Positions 1-11,092 of a stretch of DNA of 64,000 nucleotides are shown here, one piece after another; positions within the stretch are counted from its first letter, which is position 1; each line of letters opens with the position of its first letter. A program made the position numbers and the translations under genes. The notes beneath the pieces were generated by a model. The model saw only the letters and a program-made list of their open reading frames with translations. It did not search any database and had not been told where the DNA came from. Source of the DNA: Sthenelais limicola (Eukaryota; Annelida; Polychaeta; Phyllodocida; Sigalionidae); assembly GCA_942159475.1 (NCBI GenBank), contig OW804095.1, positions 146,858,314 to 146,922,313 on the forward strand, given 5' to 3'.

Positions 1-359
1 ATTACAACACTTTTTCTATCTCAATGAGTGTCATCCCGGCTAAGATGGACACAGAATATTGTTTCCATATAAACGAGTACAATTGCTTCCTAGCTGCGAC
101 TTAGCTGAGATTGAAGTTTACAAGTTATTAAACTTCCTCAAAGTATTAGATTGACAACATTATATAGATTGACAACATATATTGACCAAATTCACCCACG
201 GAATAATGACTTGAAATTGTACCATTCTATAGAAAATTTAATTACATTTTTTATTAAAAAAGTACAACAAAAATACATGTATCGCCACTTTTCAATAATT
301 CATATTTGTATATCTATGTTCAGCTTAACTGATGATTGTACATATATAATTATAGTAAT

Positions 360-480
360 TTAATTTATAGAGTAGAGGGGATCCCCAAGAAGAGTTATGT
401 TATGGAACGGGACACCCACTTCCAAGTATATAATTATTATTGTTGTCAAATGTAACATGTAAAAACTGGAAATAAACAAT
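360..480 (+). mobile_element. Possible LINE/retroposon 3' end
   Basis: A stretch with GGATCCCCAAGAAGAG is followed about 100 bases later by AATAAAC and ATAC repeats. The same GGATCCCCCAAGAAGA start is seen near 51303, which also leads to AATAAA. This layout is usual for 3' untranslated ends of non-LTR retrotransposons. No reverse transcriptase residues could be read with certainty upstream. Confidence 0.35.
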
Positions 481-482
481 AT

Positions 483-1410
483 ACATACATACATGTAATG
501 CTTGGGATAGGACTTTTAGTGTGAAACCGACATAAACATACAAATAGCTTTTGCCAAATATCCCTTGTTTCAGACCAACATTCAGTTCAAGATAATCGAA
601 CAGATAATTGAATCAAAGGAATAACTAATATATTCAGATATAACTAGCAATTTTCATAATGACAGGGACACGTGCAGTCAAATAATTATTTTCAGAGAAT
701 AATCAAAAAGGAATTATTATATCGCAGCACAAAATAAGTAAATCAAGTTGTATTCTATCAAATTCTGATTGATTAATTAGATATGGTCATTTTGGGGAAA
801 TGAGTGGCTCCTTTAGCCCAAACACAATATACACTGTTTCTCTATTATCATCAGCAACATTTGTTTTTATAACTGTTTTATTTCATCATCTGTGTCAAGT
901 CTCTTTAATTATAATAATCGTGTTCGTGTCAATACAAAATAGTTTGAGATTAATTAATAGACGTTGTGCCGAAGTTGTGGCCGAGCACTGTATGAGATAT
1001 CATTATGGCATTTGCTGATAATTTCATCCGGAGTGGATTCTCACCAAGTTGTAAGCTAATGAATCTAAATATCCGAAAGTATGAATATAATATCACGCAG
1101 GAAACTGGAAGTTGAAATTGATGGAAATGTAATATGGTTGATTTGTGCCCGACAGCAAGAATTGACATGGATCCATATCATAAAACTTTCAGAATTTGGG
1201 GAATTTCGGTGAAATTGGACGCCAAACTAATTTGTGGTTGCAGTATGATAATATTATTCAGACTGCAACTTTGATAATAAGTATCTAGGCATGTTCCCAT
1301 GGGCAATATATGGGTGAAGTCGTCAGAAAAGGTACAATTTGCTTCATAAATATATAATATATGAACTTTTATTTTCTAATTTTTACACTTATGGAGAATT
1401 GGTCTCATGT
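483..1410. other. No gene or repeat recognised
   Basis: AT-rich sequence with only chance open frames (about 72 codons on both strands near 800-1168). No splice-flanked exon, inverted repeat or copy elsewhere in the window was recognised. Confidence 0.5.
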
Positions 1411-1645
1411 CTCTGTCAGAAATAAATACACAATTCTTCTTCGCCAATCCTCTCAAACAATCCAAATTTTAGACAAAAATTAGGTTCAAAATACAGTTCA
1501 ACATAACGAAATACATTGCTTGGATCATTGGAATACCAAATATAATCAGAAATACCTATCACTTATCATTTTCAGCTGAATTTAACCGACTTTAGTAACT
1601 GTGTAGAGCTGCAGATTGCACATTTTCTGATGATCTGACTCTCAT
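1411..1645 (+). mobile_element. Family A element, degenerate copy
   Basis: The interior (CTTCGCCAATCCTCTC, then TGTAGAGCTGCAGATTG) aligns along its length with family A, but the outer ends have lost the GGGTCAG motif. An old copy lying head to tail with the intact copy that follows. Confidence 0.65.
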
Positions 1646-1658
1646 ACATATCCCATAT

Positions 1659-1893
1659 GGGTCAGATTTTCAGAAAATGTACAATTGTCAGCTCTACACA
1701 TTTAGTAAATTCTGCTAAATGAGGCTGCAATTTGGTCAATACTAGGTAAATTCGAGTATATTCGGCATTGTATTGATTCTAGCAATCTGTTTGGTTAGGT
1801 TGAACTGTATTTTAAACTTTATTTTCGTCTAAAATTTGGATTATTTGAGAAGATTGGCGAAGTCGAATTGTACATTTTCTGAAAACCTCACCC
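1659..1893 (-). mobile_element. Family A element, full length (235 bp)
   Basis: Starts GGGTCAGATTTTCAGAAAAT and ends with the inverted form, with one change (CTCACCC). Flanked by ATAT on both sides, read as a 4-bp target duplication. Too short for any protein, so non-autonomous. Confidence 0.88.
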
Positions 1894-2001
1894 ATATACT
1901 GTGAACCCAACTAGAAATAGGTACCCTGTACAATAACAAAACTAGAACAAAAAACATCAAACAAAAAAACATAGAGAGAATAATCTCCATTAAGCATAAA
2001 T

Positions 2002-2410
2002 GTGATGTGTTTCAGGAAAATGAGTCATAAGTCGCAAAATTGATATTTTTCAAAGTGTTTTATTTACAAGATCTATTTTCACGAATGTTCTCATTTTTTA
2101 GGTGTCTAGAGCTTTAGATTATGTGAATACAAATACCAAATTTCAGGACTGTGTATTAAATCAATCCATGCATTTCTAAGATCATCATATTGAGTACATT
2201 TACCTACTTTACTAGTAATCTTCCACCTCAAAATATTGAAAACTTTTTTTTTCAGAATTTTTTTTATCAAACTTAAAATATAGAAATACTTTTTAGATGC
2301 CCTTAATGTTTATATTCATTGGAATGCCCTTGGTCTCATCTTTTCAAATATGATAATATCCTAACAGCCATTTTTTGCGACTGATGACTCATTTGCATGT
2401 AACACATCAC
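2002..2410 (+). mobile_element. Family B element, full length (~409 bp)
   Basis: Begins GTGATGTGTTTCAGGAAAAT and ends with a diverged inverted copy (TTTTTTGCGACT...CACATCAC). AAAT flanks both ends as a 4-bp target duplication. The short minus-strand open frame starting within its right end is not a gene. Confidence 0.85.
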
Positions 2411-2576
2411 AAATAGGTGAACCCTGGATTGAGTTGTAGCCATCCATGGCCTGGGCTCTCGTTAATCCCTGCATATTGTATAAATGTGGGCTGTTAATGA
2501 GCAGTGTTTCCTGTAGCTGTAGTACATAATCACCTTGTGGGATACCTACTGCTGTATCACACTCCAATGTCTATAT

Positions 2577-3226
2577 GTGATGTATAACAGAAAAATGAGT
2601 CCTAAGCAAAAGTGATATTATTCAAAGGTCTTGAGTCACAAGGTTTCTTTGTTGGAAATGGACAAGATCTTTGTAAGGTATCAAGAACAGACCGTTTGGA
2701 TTTTCGTATAGAGTTTAAAAGAATTCGAGGCGGTCAGAACAGCCATTTAATCTTTATTATGAAACTGTAGAAGTAAATGCCATTGTGACTATTCGTGAGT
2801 AGTTTCTGAAGTTAGATAAGTACCATTGTATTGATATTGCGGGCAACGCATGAAATATAACAACTATCTTTGTTTTGCGTAATTTTGTTTTGAAGATGAA
2901 ATAAAGTTTTGTAATGTAGTGTGGCCAATAAAAATATTTTTTTTTTTAATTGGTGGTATATCTACCTCGTTATGTATGTATGAATATATGTACTAAATTT
3001 CACGACAGTGTATTGAATATATTCTTGTGTTTCTATGGTCATCCTATGCAGTATATTTAGCTACTTAGTCGTTGTCCACCCAGAAACATTGCAAACCATT
3101 TTCTTAAAATAAAGACAAGAAACATTAAATGTAGAAATATGTTTTTAAATTTGCTAAACGTTAACATCGTTGGACTTTTCAAATGTGATGGTATCTCAAA
3201 ATTCATTTTTTCAACACATTTGTGTG
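2577..3226 (+). mobile_element. Family B element interrupted by ~300 bp
   Basis: The left end (GTGATGTATAACAG) is at 2577. The right half, from about 2975 (TTTCACGACAGTGTATTGAATATATTC) to CAACACATTTGTG near 3224, matches family B. Between about 2640 and 2950 lies unrelated sequence holding AATAAAG and AATAAAAATA followed by a T run. It may be another inserted element, but no target duplication is clear. Confidence 0.6.
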
Positions 3227-3229
3227 GTA

Positions 3230-3635
3230 TAATGTTATTATACTGTGGTTCTTCCCCTACGTTTCCTAAGTGATTTATTCACTGTGCGTGATACATACAT
3301 TTGTATTACAAACTAATGTCTATAGCCGTGTGGTACATGACACTTCATCATACTCTGGTTATTATAGAATTAATGACCGTCGCTGAGGGGCTGTTGGTGC
3401 CCTGTTTGGCATAATCCCGAAGTGAAGGCACAGGATTATGCACAAACAGTGCACCAGTCGGTCCGATATGAAGGCTACTAATCGTTTTAGTCACTGTCTA
3501 TGGTTGTTATAGCCGCTAGACTTCTCAAGGCAATGGCAAAGGCACACTAGGGGACGTATTCCGTATGTGTGATACCTACTGTTGTATCACACTGTAATGT
3601 AATATCTGTTTGTCTAATAGGTATACTATTATCAA
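3230..3635. other. Short dispersed repeat, otherwise unremarkable
   Basis: The phrase GATACCTACTG(C/T)TGTATCACAC occurs at about 2540 and 3570, and a looser version (GATACATACATTTGTATTAC) near 3290. These look like remnants of one short repeat. No gene recognised. Confidence 0.35.
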
Positions 3636-3639
3636 ACCC

Positions 3640-3950
3640 AAGGGGATCGGGAGAGAGAAGGATGTAAAGGAAGCAGGGAAGTAAGATACAGAACTCAGAG
3701 AGAGGAACTAGGACCAGCGCATCAGGACGGAAACAAGAGAGGGGACAGTGAATACGAGACATAATATTAATGTATAGATATAAGATAAAGAGAGAAAGAA
3801 AGCTGGTGAGAGAGAGAGGCAGTGAAGAGTGCGGCAGTGAGAGAAAAAGGAGAGGGAAAGAAAGGAAAGGATAGAGAGGAAGGAAAGAGACATAGAGACT
3901 AGAGGAGATGAAGACCGGGAGAGAAAGGAAAAATGAATAGAGAATGATGA
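3640..3950. repeat. GA-rich low-complexity tract
   Basis: Long purine-rich strand (GAGAGA, GGAAAG, GAAAGG). The minus-strand leucine/serine-rich open frames here come from the composition and are not genes. Confidence 0.85.
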
Positions 3951-4004
3951 TAGATACTAACTAGTTGTATAAGAAAACAACCCACAACGAGCATGCATCA
4001 GTTA

Positions 4005-4200
4005 GGGGACTGTTGCATAAACAATCCTCACGGACAATGTCCCGTTCTGAGCTATTTTTTCTTGTCTTGGTAGAAAATTCCTACTGTCTGTATAAAGATT
4101 AGCAAATGTTTCCCCTTACGGTTCCTAACCAGCTGCTAAGCAAGGAAAATCAGCCGCTAAAGGAAAATATTAAGTAAGGATTTGTTATGCAACGAGCTCC
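4005..4200. mobile_element. Family G element
   Basis: Left end GGGGACTGTTGCATAA and right end TTTGTTATGCAACGAGCTCC are imperfect inverted repeats matching the G consensus GGGCCYGTTGCATAA. The inner part (GGTTCCTAACCAGCTGCTAAGC) is shared with the other G copies. Confidence 0.7.
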
Positions 4201-4583
4201 TGCAGAACTCTCTCTAACATAATGGTCATGGAGGTCTCCACTAATGGAGGTAGAATGTAAGAGCCTTACTTCCGGCATTATGTGCTTGTGTTCCGGGGAT
4301 ATAATCATACGCTACGCTTCATCTATCATTTTGTCAAACCCATATATGTGCATTATCTCCTCATTGCAGGATTACTATTGGCAGTATGCATTCTGTGCAA
4401 AGGCTTGGGTATGGGAACCTCTGTATTATTGGCATTGAGATAAACCCTAGGGATCAACCTCAATATGATATGCTAGTTTTTAAGAATCATGATGTTCCCC
4501 TGTGAATACTGGGACGCAAACGCATTATATCATCTGGATGATTAGTTTGAAGTTCGAGTCACAGGTCCATTTACACATAACTT
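4201..4583. other. No gene or repeat recognised
   Basis: A 64-codon plus-strand frame begins at 4244. It has no recognisable domain, and the stretch shows no repeat relationship within the window. Confidence 0.45.
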
Positions 4584-5017
4584 GTGATGTGTTATGGCAA
4601 AATGAGTCACAAGTCGCAAAAAATGGATGCTGAGATATCATCATATTTCAAAAGATGCGATCAAGCGGATTCCAATGATAGTAAACAGTAGTAGTAAAAC
4701 TAATACGTATTTGTATTGTTTAAGTATGATATTTTTAGTTTTGAAAAAAAAAGTTTGTAATATTTCTGGGTGAACGTTTTCTAAAGTAGCTAAATATTAG
4801 ACAGTCTCTGCGATTTCCAGTCTTCGCTGACAGGGCAGAAAGACTGAAATCGCAGACTCCATAAGATGACCTTAAAAATGCATGGATATATTTAATACAA
4901 GCTCAAGCACTAGATACCTAAAAGATGGAAATATTCCAACCAAGAGATCTTGTTAATAAATCACTTTGAAAAGTATTAATTTTGCGACTGGTGAACAATT
5001 TCCCTGTAACACATCAC
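4584..5017 (-). mobile_element. Family B element with internal hairpin
   Basis: Starts GTGATGTGTTATGGCAAAAT and ends CACATCAC. It is about 27 bp longer than the usual 407 bp. The extra length coincides with an inverted repeat (4804-4857) absent from other B copies. Confidence 0.8.
4804..4857. repeat. Hairpin-forming inverted repeat
   Basis: Left arm GTCTCTGCGATTTCCAGTCTT and right arm AAGACTGAAATCGCAGAC are inverted copies with about a 15-base loop. It lies inside a family B element. Confidence 0.75.
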
Positions 5018-5291
5018 ATATCTAACATGAATATCATCAATATCATTATCATGATACCGTACATCCTAGACTTTCTGTAAGCATGTAAGGTAGCACGCTA
5101 GGTAACACCATCCTCCAAATGTTATTTCTTACGGAATTTAAGTTTTAACTTTTAATTAATGAACTCTCATTACAAGTCCGTGATGATACTATGCCTGCCA
5201 TATCGAATGAAAGTTGACAAACAATACCAGTATTTAAACATGGTGCCATTGGAAAGCAGGCAAAGCCTAAACAAACCTGCAGCCCAACTAA

Positions 5292-5513
5292 ACCAAACAG
5301 GCTGCACATACAACTAGAGGAAACAATGCTAATACCAGATTATTAAAGATCATTGCCCGAAAGAGTTCTAAAGTCAGAAATTTATTGGCATACAAGTTAC
5401 CCTACCTGTGGAGTGACCTCCCTTCAATCATCCAAACTGAGAAGATGTATGATAAAACAACACAACATCTCAAGGGCTACATTGACAAAAATCAAAGCCT
5501 TATAATCGCTTGA
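5292..5513 (+). pseudogene. LINE reverse transcriptase C-terminal fragment
   Basis: An open stretch of 73 codons, with no start codon, ends at TGA 5511-5513. It reads through LLAYKLPYLWSDLPSII and then a K/Q-rich tail. Many non-LTR retrotransposon ORF2 proteins end in a block of the type 'KS..Y.GP.LWN.LP', and this segment fits that pattern (LPYLWSDLP), though weakly. An in-frame stop at 5289 closes it upstream, so it is a truncated relic. A short trailer with AATAAATA follows. Family assignment within LINEs is not possible from this piece, and a chance match remains possible. Confidence 0.45.
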
Positions 5514-5690
5514 GATTTGCCCTGAACAATAAATACTCTACTGATCCAATGTCTCTGTTGCAAAGATGTTATTCATTGCGTCTCTGTTCTCAGTCTTACT
5601 CATCTTACAGCCCCTGCAACCAACTTAACCCCTTCACTCTCACTAAATAGTTTCATTTCCAAAATCCTCATTTATTTCAAAATGCCATAT

Positions 5691-6097
5691 GTGATGTGTT
5701 TCAGGAAAATGAGTCATCTGTCGCAAAAAAAATATTTTTCAAAGTATTTATTTTACAAGATTGCTTTATTGGAATGTTCTGATTTTTGGAGAGTATATCA
5801 CTTGTGGTTGTATCAATCGATCTATCAAATTTCAGGACATTGTATATTATATATCTTTTCGTTTTAAAGGTCCACATATGAAGTATATTCAGTTACTTTA
5901 CTGGTTATTGCCTCCCAGAAATATAACAAACTTTTTTTTCAAAAATAAAAATATCAAACATAAAATCTAGAAATACTTATTATATTATTAGACTGTTTAC
6001 TATCATTGGAATCGACTTGGTCTCATCTTTTCAAATATAATAATATCTCAAAATCCATTTTTTGCGACTTATGACTTATTTTCCTAAAACGGATCAC
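5691..6097 (+). mobile_element. Family B element, full length (407 bp)
   Basis: Starts GTGATGTGTTTCAGGAAAAT and ends with CTAAAACGGATCAC, a worn right end. The plus-strand frames of 61 and 69 codons inside it are shadows of the repeat. Flanks ATAT/TTAT differ by one base. Confidence 0.85.
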
Positions 6098-6594
6098 TTA
6101 TCTAACGGTATACCTATGATTGGGAATTCGTCTGCCTGGTCTTAGACATGTCTTGCTGGACGAATCGTGGCCCGTGCGAAAACCATTTTCGCCGAAAATA
6201 AACACAAGCTTACAAATGCCACCCATGCCTCCATAACAGAAAACCTATATATCTCCAAACCCCATCCAACGGACTTTTCTCCCTTAATTCGATCTTAGAC
6301 TCTCTAATTCTTTCACCAATCGAAAGGGGATTGCATCAATAACTACATGTGTGAGTTAAAAAGAAATCCGAGTCCCAGATGTGATGGTATGAGTGAAATT
6401 GAGAAATAAAATTATTAAAATTAATTATGAAAATATATCTGCAATCTATTTCTCTAATATGCGAATGAAGGACTTCTAGGTCTGCACGCATCCTTGTCAT
6501 AGAGATAGTACACTTTGAATCAAAATGTCCCTTGTATATCACTTGCATCACCGCTTCCCGGTCATTTTCCTATGAGATAGGCACATAATTATGT
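6098..6594. other. No gene or repeat recognised
   Basis: Mixed AT-rich DNA. The 71-codon minus-strand frame at 6336-6551 has no recognisable motif. Confidence 0.45.
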
Positions 6595-6828
6595 GGGTCA
6601 GATTTTCAGAAAATGTACAATTCGCCTTCACCAATCCTCTCTAATAATCCCAAATTTCAGACAAAATTAAGTTCAAAATACAGTTCAACCTAATCAAACA
6701 GATTGCTAGAATCAATGCAATACCGAATATACTCGAATTTATCTAGTATTGGCCAAGTTGCAGCCTAATTTAGCATAATTTACTAAATGTGTGGAGTTGA
6801 CAATTGTACATTTTCTGAAAATCTGACC
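6595..6828 (+). mobile_element. Family A element, full length
   Basis: GGGTCAGATTTTCAGAAAAT at the left and its inverted copy at the right, ending CTGACC with one C missing. Flanks ATGT/ATGG suggest a duplication with one change. Interior of the 'CGAATTTA' subfamily. Confidence 0.85.
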
Positions 6829-6969
6829 ATGGATGTCTTCTTGTTTCTGATTGGACCCCTGTTGTGTTCCCAGTGAACAGTGGTCAGCTGACCAAATTCA
6901 ATCAGGGGCAGTTGATTGTTGGATCAGTTTGTACCTGCATGTATAAACAGCCTTAAATAAATGGATTCC

Positions 6970-7130
6970 TCTTTTTTTTTCTTTTTTTTTTGACATTTCT
7001 TTATTCAGGAGTAAACAGTGGCATGTGCCATCTATTCAACTTTATACTGAGTAGGGTTAGACCCTGTATTCCGCCAGGTGCTGAATTTATTGACGTTCAA
7101 TTTCAACAAGAGCTGAATGTCTATTAGAGT
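6970..7130 (-). mobile_element. Retroposed 3' end (minus strand)
   Basis: On the minus strand the sequence reads CCTGAATAAAGAAATGTC followed by an A-rich tail, seen here as T runs at 6971-6991. This is a polyadenylated retroposed copy. The source (LINE, SINE or mRNA) is not identifiable. Confidence 0.5.
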
Positions 7131-7260
7131 GTTACGAACCGACTATTCTATAGTTTGATGAGATAATGGAATGAGATGTGATATTTAAAATATAAGAAGA
7201 AAATGGAAACGTAGTAGATACACATGGAGTAGAGTGATATGCAGCTGATCAATAGAATAT

Positions 7261-7495
7261 GGGTCATATTTTCAGAAAATGTACAATTCACCTTCGCCAA
7301 TCCTCTCAAATAACCCACATTTAGGACAAAAATCAGCTTCAAAATGCAGTTTAACCTAACAGAACTGATACTTTAAATTAATGCGATACCAAATATACTC
7401 AGATATACCCAGTATTCTTCCTTTTTTAGCCTAATTTAGGAGAATTTCCTAAATGTGTAGAGCTGCCAATTGTACATTTTCTGAAAATCTGACCC
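7261..7495 (+). mobile_element. Family A element, full length (235 bp)
   Basis: Begins GGGTCATATTTTCAGAAAAT and ends CTGACCC, flanked by ATAT on both sides. Interior of the 'CAGATATACCCAG' subfamily. Confidence 0.88.
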
Positions 7496-8220
7496 ATATA
7501 CTTGGTTCTAAACAATTTTGTATTTGGAAATAAATACAGTACGAATACAATTAGAGCGATTTGTAAAAATAATAATAATTAGGCAATGTGCCTGTGTCAA
7601 AGGTAGTCGTCAGGTAGAATGACCTTATTAAGGATGGCTCTTCTTTTGCTCTAAACCAAAAGACACACACTTGTTGCGTTGATCTCTTTTCTCGCCCAAA
7701 TGGAGAAATACCCGAAGATAAGCACGATATTATTCAAAATCATTGTTTTAGCTTCAGCCTATATCAATCTATCATTCTTGCTGAATCATGTTTACATTCA
7801 TAGTAGCACAACATCTATATTTTGATAAATGCAAATTAGAGTAATTAGATCACTTTATTTTCCTAATTGGATGTTTATCAATGCCCCAGGCATCGCAATC
7901 CGACACCAACACCCCGTCCCCCGATATCAAGAATACAAAACCTTCGTATAAATTTTCCACAACTAATTGGATTTTGAAGTTATATTAATTAACTAATTAT
8001 CCCGACTTAATCTAGATTCCATCTAATCCAGAATTATTCTAGTTGCTCTCACAAATGATAAGTGATAATTGTAGTTAGATTGATGTTAGTTCAAGGTTCC
8101 CCTCAAGAAAGCAATTTCAAAGATAATTAGAATTCCCTCTGAGTGGTTGGCTGGTCTGAGAAAGCTATATGTTGTACAGATGGGGGATAGTTGGCAAGAG
8201 TTGTTCTATAACTTTCTTTA
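7496..8220. other. No gene or repeat recognised
   Basis: AT-rich, apparently single copy within the window. No open frame of note and no inverted repeat recognised. Confidence 0.5.
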
Positions 8221-8224
8221 GGAA

Positions 8225-8525
8225 GGAATGGAGTTTGAGTGGGTTTGAGAAGGTGGAGGGGGTAGGGGTGAAGAATAGGGGAGTTGTATGTGCAATGAGG
8301 GTGCGTGCGAGGGTTGAGGAGGTTGAGGGGGCCTGAGAAGTGGGTGAAGGTAGGGGTGAAAGGGTCGGTGGAGATGGTTGTGGGGTGTGTTAGGGGTTGG
8401 TGAAGGGCTGGAAGAGGGTTGGTTGATAGGGTGGGGGAGGGTGGATGAAGGATGAGAGCGGGTTGAAATTGAACGGGTTGACAGGATAGCCAAAGGTGTT
8501 TGAGAGGTGGAGGGGATCGGGATCA
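8225..8525. repeat. G-rich low-complexity tract
   Basis: Irregular GGTGGAGGG / GGGTTGG / GGTGAAGG repeats with strong G/T/A bias. The 102-codon minus-strand frame is a proline/serine-rich by-product and not a convincing gene. Confidence 0.75.
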
Positions 8526-8640
8526 TTACAAATAATTCAAAATAAATTTGAATGAATTGAATATTTTCACTTTAATACAACAAAATATAGAAACAAAGAT
8601 GCAGGGAGTGTAGGAAACACATGAACTCCTCTCTATATAT

Positions 8641-8876
8641 GGGTCAGATTTTCAAAAAATGTACAATTTGTCTTCAGCAATCCTTTCAAATAACACAAAT
8701 TTAAGACAATAATGATGTTCAAAATTCAGTTTAACACAACCAAAAAGATTGTTTGAATCAAGGCAATACCAAATATAGTCAGATATACCCAGTTTTGACC
8801 ATTTTTCAGTCTAATTTAGCAGAATTTACTAAAATATGTAGATCTGCCAATTGTACATTTTCTGAAAATCTGACCC
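8641..8876 (+). mobile_element. Family A element, full length (236 bp)
   Basis: GGGTCAGATTTTCAAAAAAT at the left and the inverted end CTGACCC at the right. ATAT flanks both sides. Its interior mixes features of both A subfamilies. Confidence 0.87.
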
Positions 8877-9089
8877 ATATCTATATATTTTTCCTCAGTA
8901 TGCACTGCGGGGAGGAAGGCTGCGTACTGCATCAAAGGGGATGTAGGGGAGCGGATGCCAATAAGTAAACACTCATCTGCCAAGTTTGTTACTGAGTTTG
9001 GAATGAAGGAGTTGGCTGGGAAAATAAATGAAATTGTCAGTTGGGAGAAGCATGGTAGGACATGCTTTATAATGCCTCCATAAGCATTT

Positions 9090-9245
9090 GATGAGCTAGA
9101 CTTTGCCAGAATTAGTCCTAGTCAGAGCATCGGTTTTGCCAGGATTAGTGCTATTTTAGAGCATCGATTTTGCCAGTAACTTTGATTATATAGAATTAGT
9201 CCTACTCGCTAACCTAGGTTTTGCTGGAATTAGTCTTATGTGATA
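9090..9245 (+). repeat. Short imperfect tandem repeat
   Basis: The phrase TTTGCCAGAATTAGTCCTA and variants (GCCAGGATTAGTGCTA, GCTGGAATTAGTCTTA) recur about every 40-60 bases, with AGAGCATCG(G/A)TTTTGCC between the first copies. Confidence 0.6.
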
Positions 9246-9267
9246 ATTGAAGTTCTTGTAGAAAAAA

Positions 9268-9374
9268 GGGCCTAGTCTACTAAGCCGATTCTCATGCAAT
9301 TCTCACAGAATTTAGTGCCAAACAGTCCTCTGCGGCGCAAAAACGCATGAGAATCCGCTTAGTGGACTAGGTCC
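9268..9374. mobile_element. Family E hairpin element (~107 bp)
   Basis: Starts GGGCCTAGTCTACTAAGCC and ends with an inverted copy (GCTTAGTGGACTAGGTCC). Nearly all of it can fold back. It matches the copy at 32166-32271 and, more weakly, 29122-29218. Confidence 0.8.
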
Positions 9375-9430
9375 TTTACTCTTATGTGAACTGTGGTTCC
9401 ACTGGGATTACACTATTTTTACTGCATATT

Positions 9431-10543
9431 TAAAGGCAAACGCTACTATTCACTGCCACGCCCCCCTTTTCCATATACCAAATATACGGGCATTTTACGT
9501 ACTATTGCTTTAGCACTGCAGTCTATGAGGAAACGGCCCATTTGTTCATGTTTTATAGTATAAAACAAACAATTAATGGCTACTCCTACTGTCCCAAAAC
9601 TTTCTACACATATAGTGCAGGTTATATACTACATATTAAAAGGAAAAAAACATATGTCATCGAGTTAGATTTTTTTTTATAGCTATCTGAAATAGACATG
9701 TTTGGGGAACTGAGCTAGCTGTGGGTACCCTCAGTTGTACCCATTTAGTATGCAAGTCTATTGGGAAGTGCTGCATTTTTCTTTCACGGTTTTGGGAATA
9801 AAACAAAAATGAAAACTCCTAATGTCCCAAAATTTTCTACACATATAGTGCAGGTAATATTCTACACATATATAGGGAAAAAAATGTATGTCATCATGCT
9901 AAAAAAATAATTGTAGCTGTTTGAAATAGACATGTTTAGGAAACATAGAACACATTGAAACAGCAGATTTTATGGTTGTCATGCCATGTTTCAAAGCCCC
10001 ATAATTCAGAAACTAGCACGGTGACCCATTATTTTTTTTCCAGTTTTATGAACACATATACTTCAAGAACCATATACTAAAGAATCAGAAAAATGACATT
10101 TAATTTCGATGAGAGAGAAAAAAAATGTTTTTATTAAATTAGTGAAAAAAAAGTGGGTTTTTTCTAGTTTTTAATTTAAAATTTGCATTTCATATTTTTT
10201 GTTTTCAGAATAAAAATAACCATGCATTCTATAAAAAAGAGGCATAGAATTATTGGCAAAATAATACTCTCTCTAAAGCTGTTAACCTTACTTAAATTGA
10301 GGGAATATAAATAGCAAATATGAACTATGAAGTCGAGGTACTCCAAAATGAGCCCCCCTTTTGATCCTCATTGGTTCTTTTGAGATACCAACTTTTGAAG
10401 CACTCTAATTAAAAATTGAGCACGGTGACCCATTGATTTTTTTCCATCTTTATGACCAGAAACACTTCAAGAATCAAATTTCAAAGTTTCAGAAAAATGA
10501 CATTTATTTTCATTTTCCACTAGATAGTAGCGTTTGCCTTTAA
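9431..10543. mobile_element. Element M, 1.1-kb inverted-repeat transposon
   Basis: The left end TAAAGGCAAACGCTACTAT at 9431 is repeated inverted at 10525-10543. No open frame for a transposase is present, so it is a non-autonomous or deleted element. The interior is duplicated: ACATATAGTGCAGGT with the following ATGTCATC block occurs near 9609 and 9839. CGGTGACCCATT followed by CAGAAAAATGACATTTA occurs near 10018 and 10421. Confidence 0.75.
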
Positions 10544-10554
10544 ATCAATCTCTA

Positions 10555-10760
10555 CAGGAAGTACCAGGGAGGTCGGGGTGGTAAATGATGGGAAGGGAGG
10601 GAAAGGAAGAGGGGATGGCAAAAGGAGAAACATTTGAGGGAGAGGGTGAAGAGGGGTAACAAGGGAAAGATCAAAATATAGGGAAAGTTGAATGAGGAGA
10701 TGAAGAGAAGGGAGATGCAGGGCAGAAGGTGGTGCTGGAGCCGAAGCAGGGGGAAAGGAG
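10555..10760. repeat. GA-rich low-complexity tract
   Basis: Purine-rich strand. The 89-codon minus-strand frame overlapping it reads partly from family A and partly from pyrimidine-rich DNA and is not a gene. Confidence 0.8.
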
Positions 10761-10778
10761 GACAGGGATAAAAGATAT

Positions 10779-11013
10779 GGGTCAGATTTTCAGAAAATGT
10801 ACAATTGGCAGCTCTACACATTTAGGAAATTATGCTAAATTAGGCTAAAAAATTATGAATGCAGGGTATATCTGAGTATATTTGATATTGCACTGATTTA
10901 AAGTATCAGTTCTGTTATGTTAAACTCCATTTTGAAGCTCATTTTTGTCTTAAATGTGGGCTATTTGAGAGGATTGGTGAAGGCGAATTGTACATTTTCT
11001 GAAAATCTGACCC
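10779..11013 (-). mobile_element. Family A element, full length (235 bp)
   Basis: Perfect terminal motif GGGTCAGATTTTCAGAAAAT and its inverted copy. Flanks ATAT/ACAT differ by one base. Subfamily with 'TTTAAAGTATCAGTTCTG' on this strand. Confidence 0.87.
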
Positions 11014-11092
11014 ACATATGAGAGAGAGGTGAAGAGTGAGAGAGATGAAAGTAGAGAAGAAGAGAGACAGGGCTGACCAAGAGATATAATAT

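Noticed and set aside
2361..2567. Minus-strand 68-codon frame
   Set aside because: Its start lies in the right terminus of family B and the rest shows no motif.
6961..6991. Poly-T runs as a pol III terminator of an RNA gene
   Set aside because: No A or B box lies upstream; the reversed AATAAA next to the run points to a retroposed poly(A) tail.
8225..8525. Interstitial telomere-like repeat
   Set aside because: The G-rich units are irregular and no TTAGGG or similar unit repeats in register.
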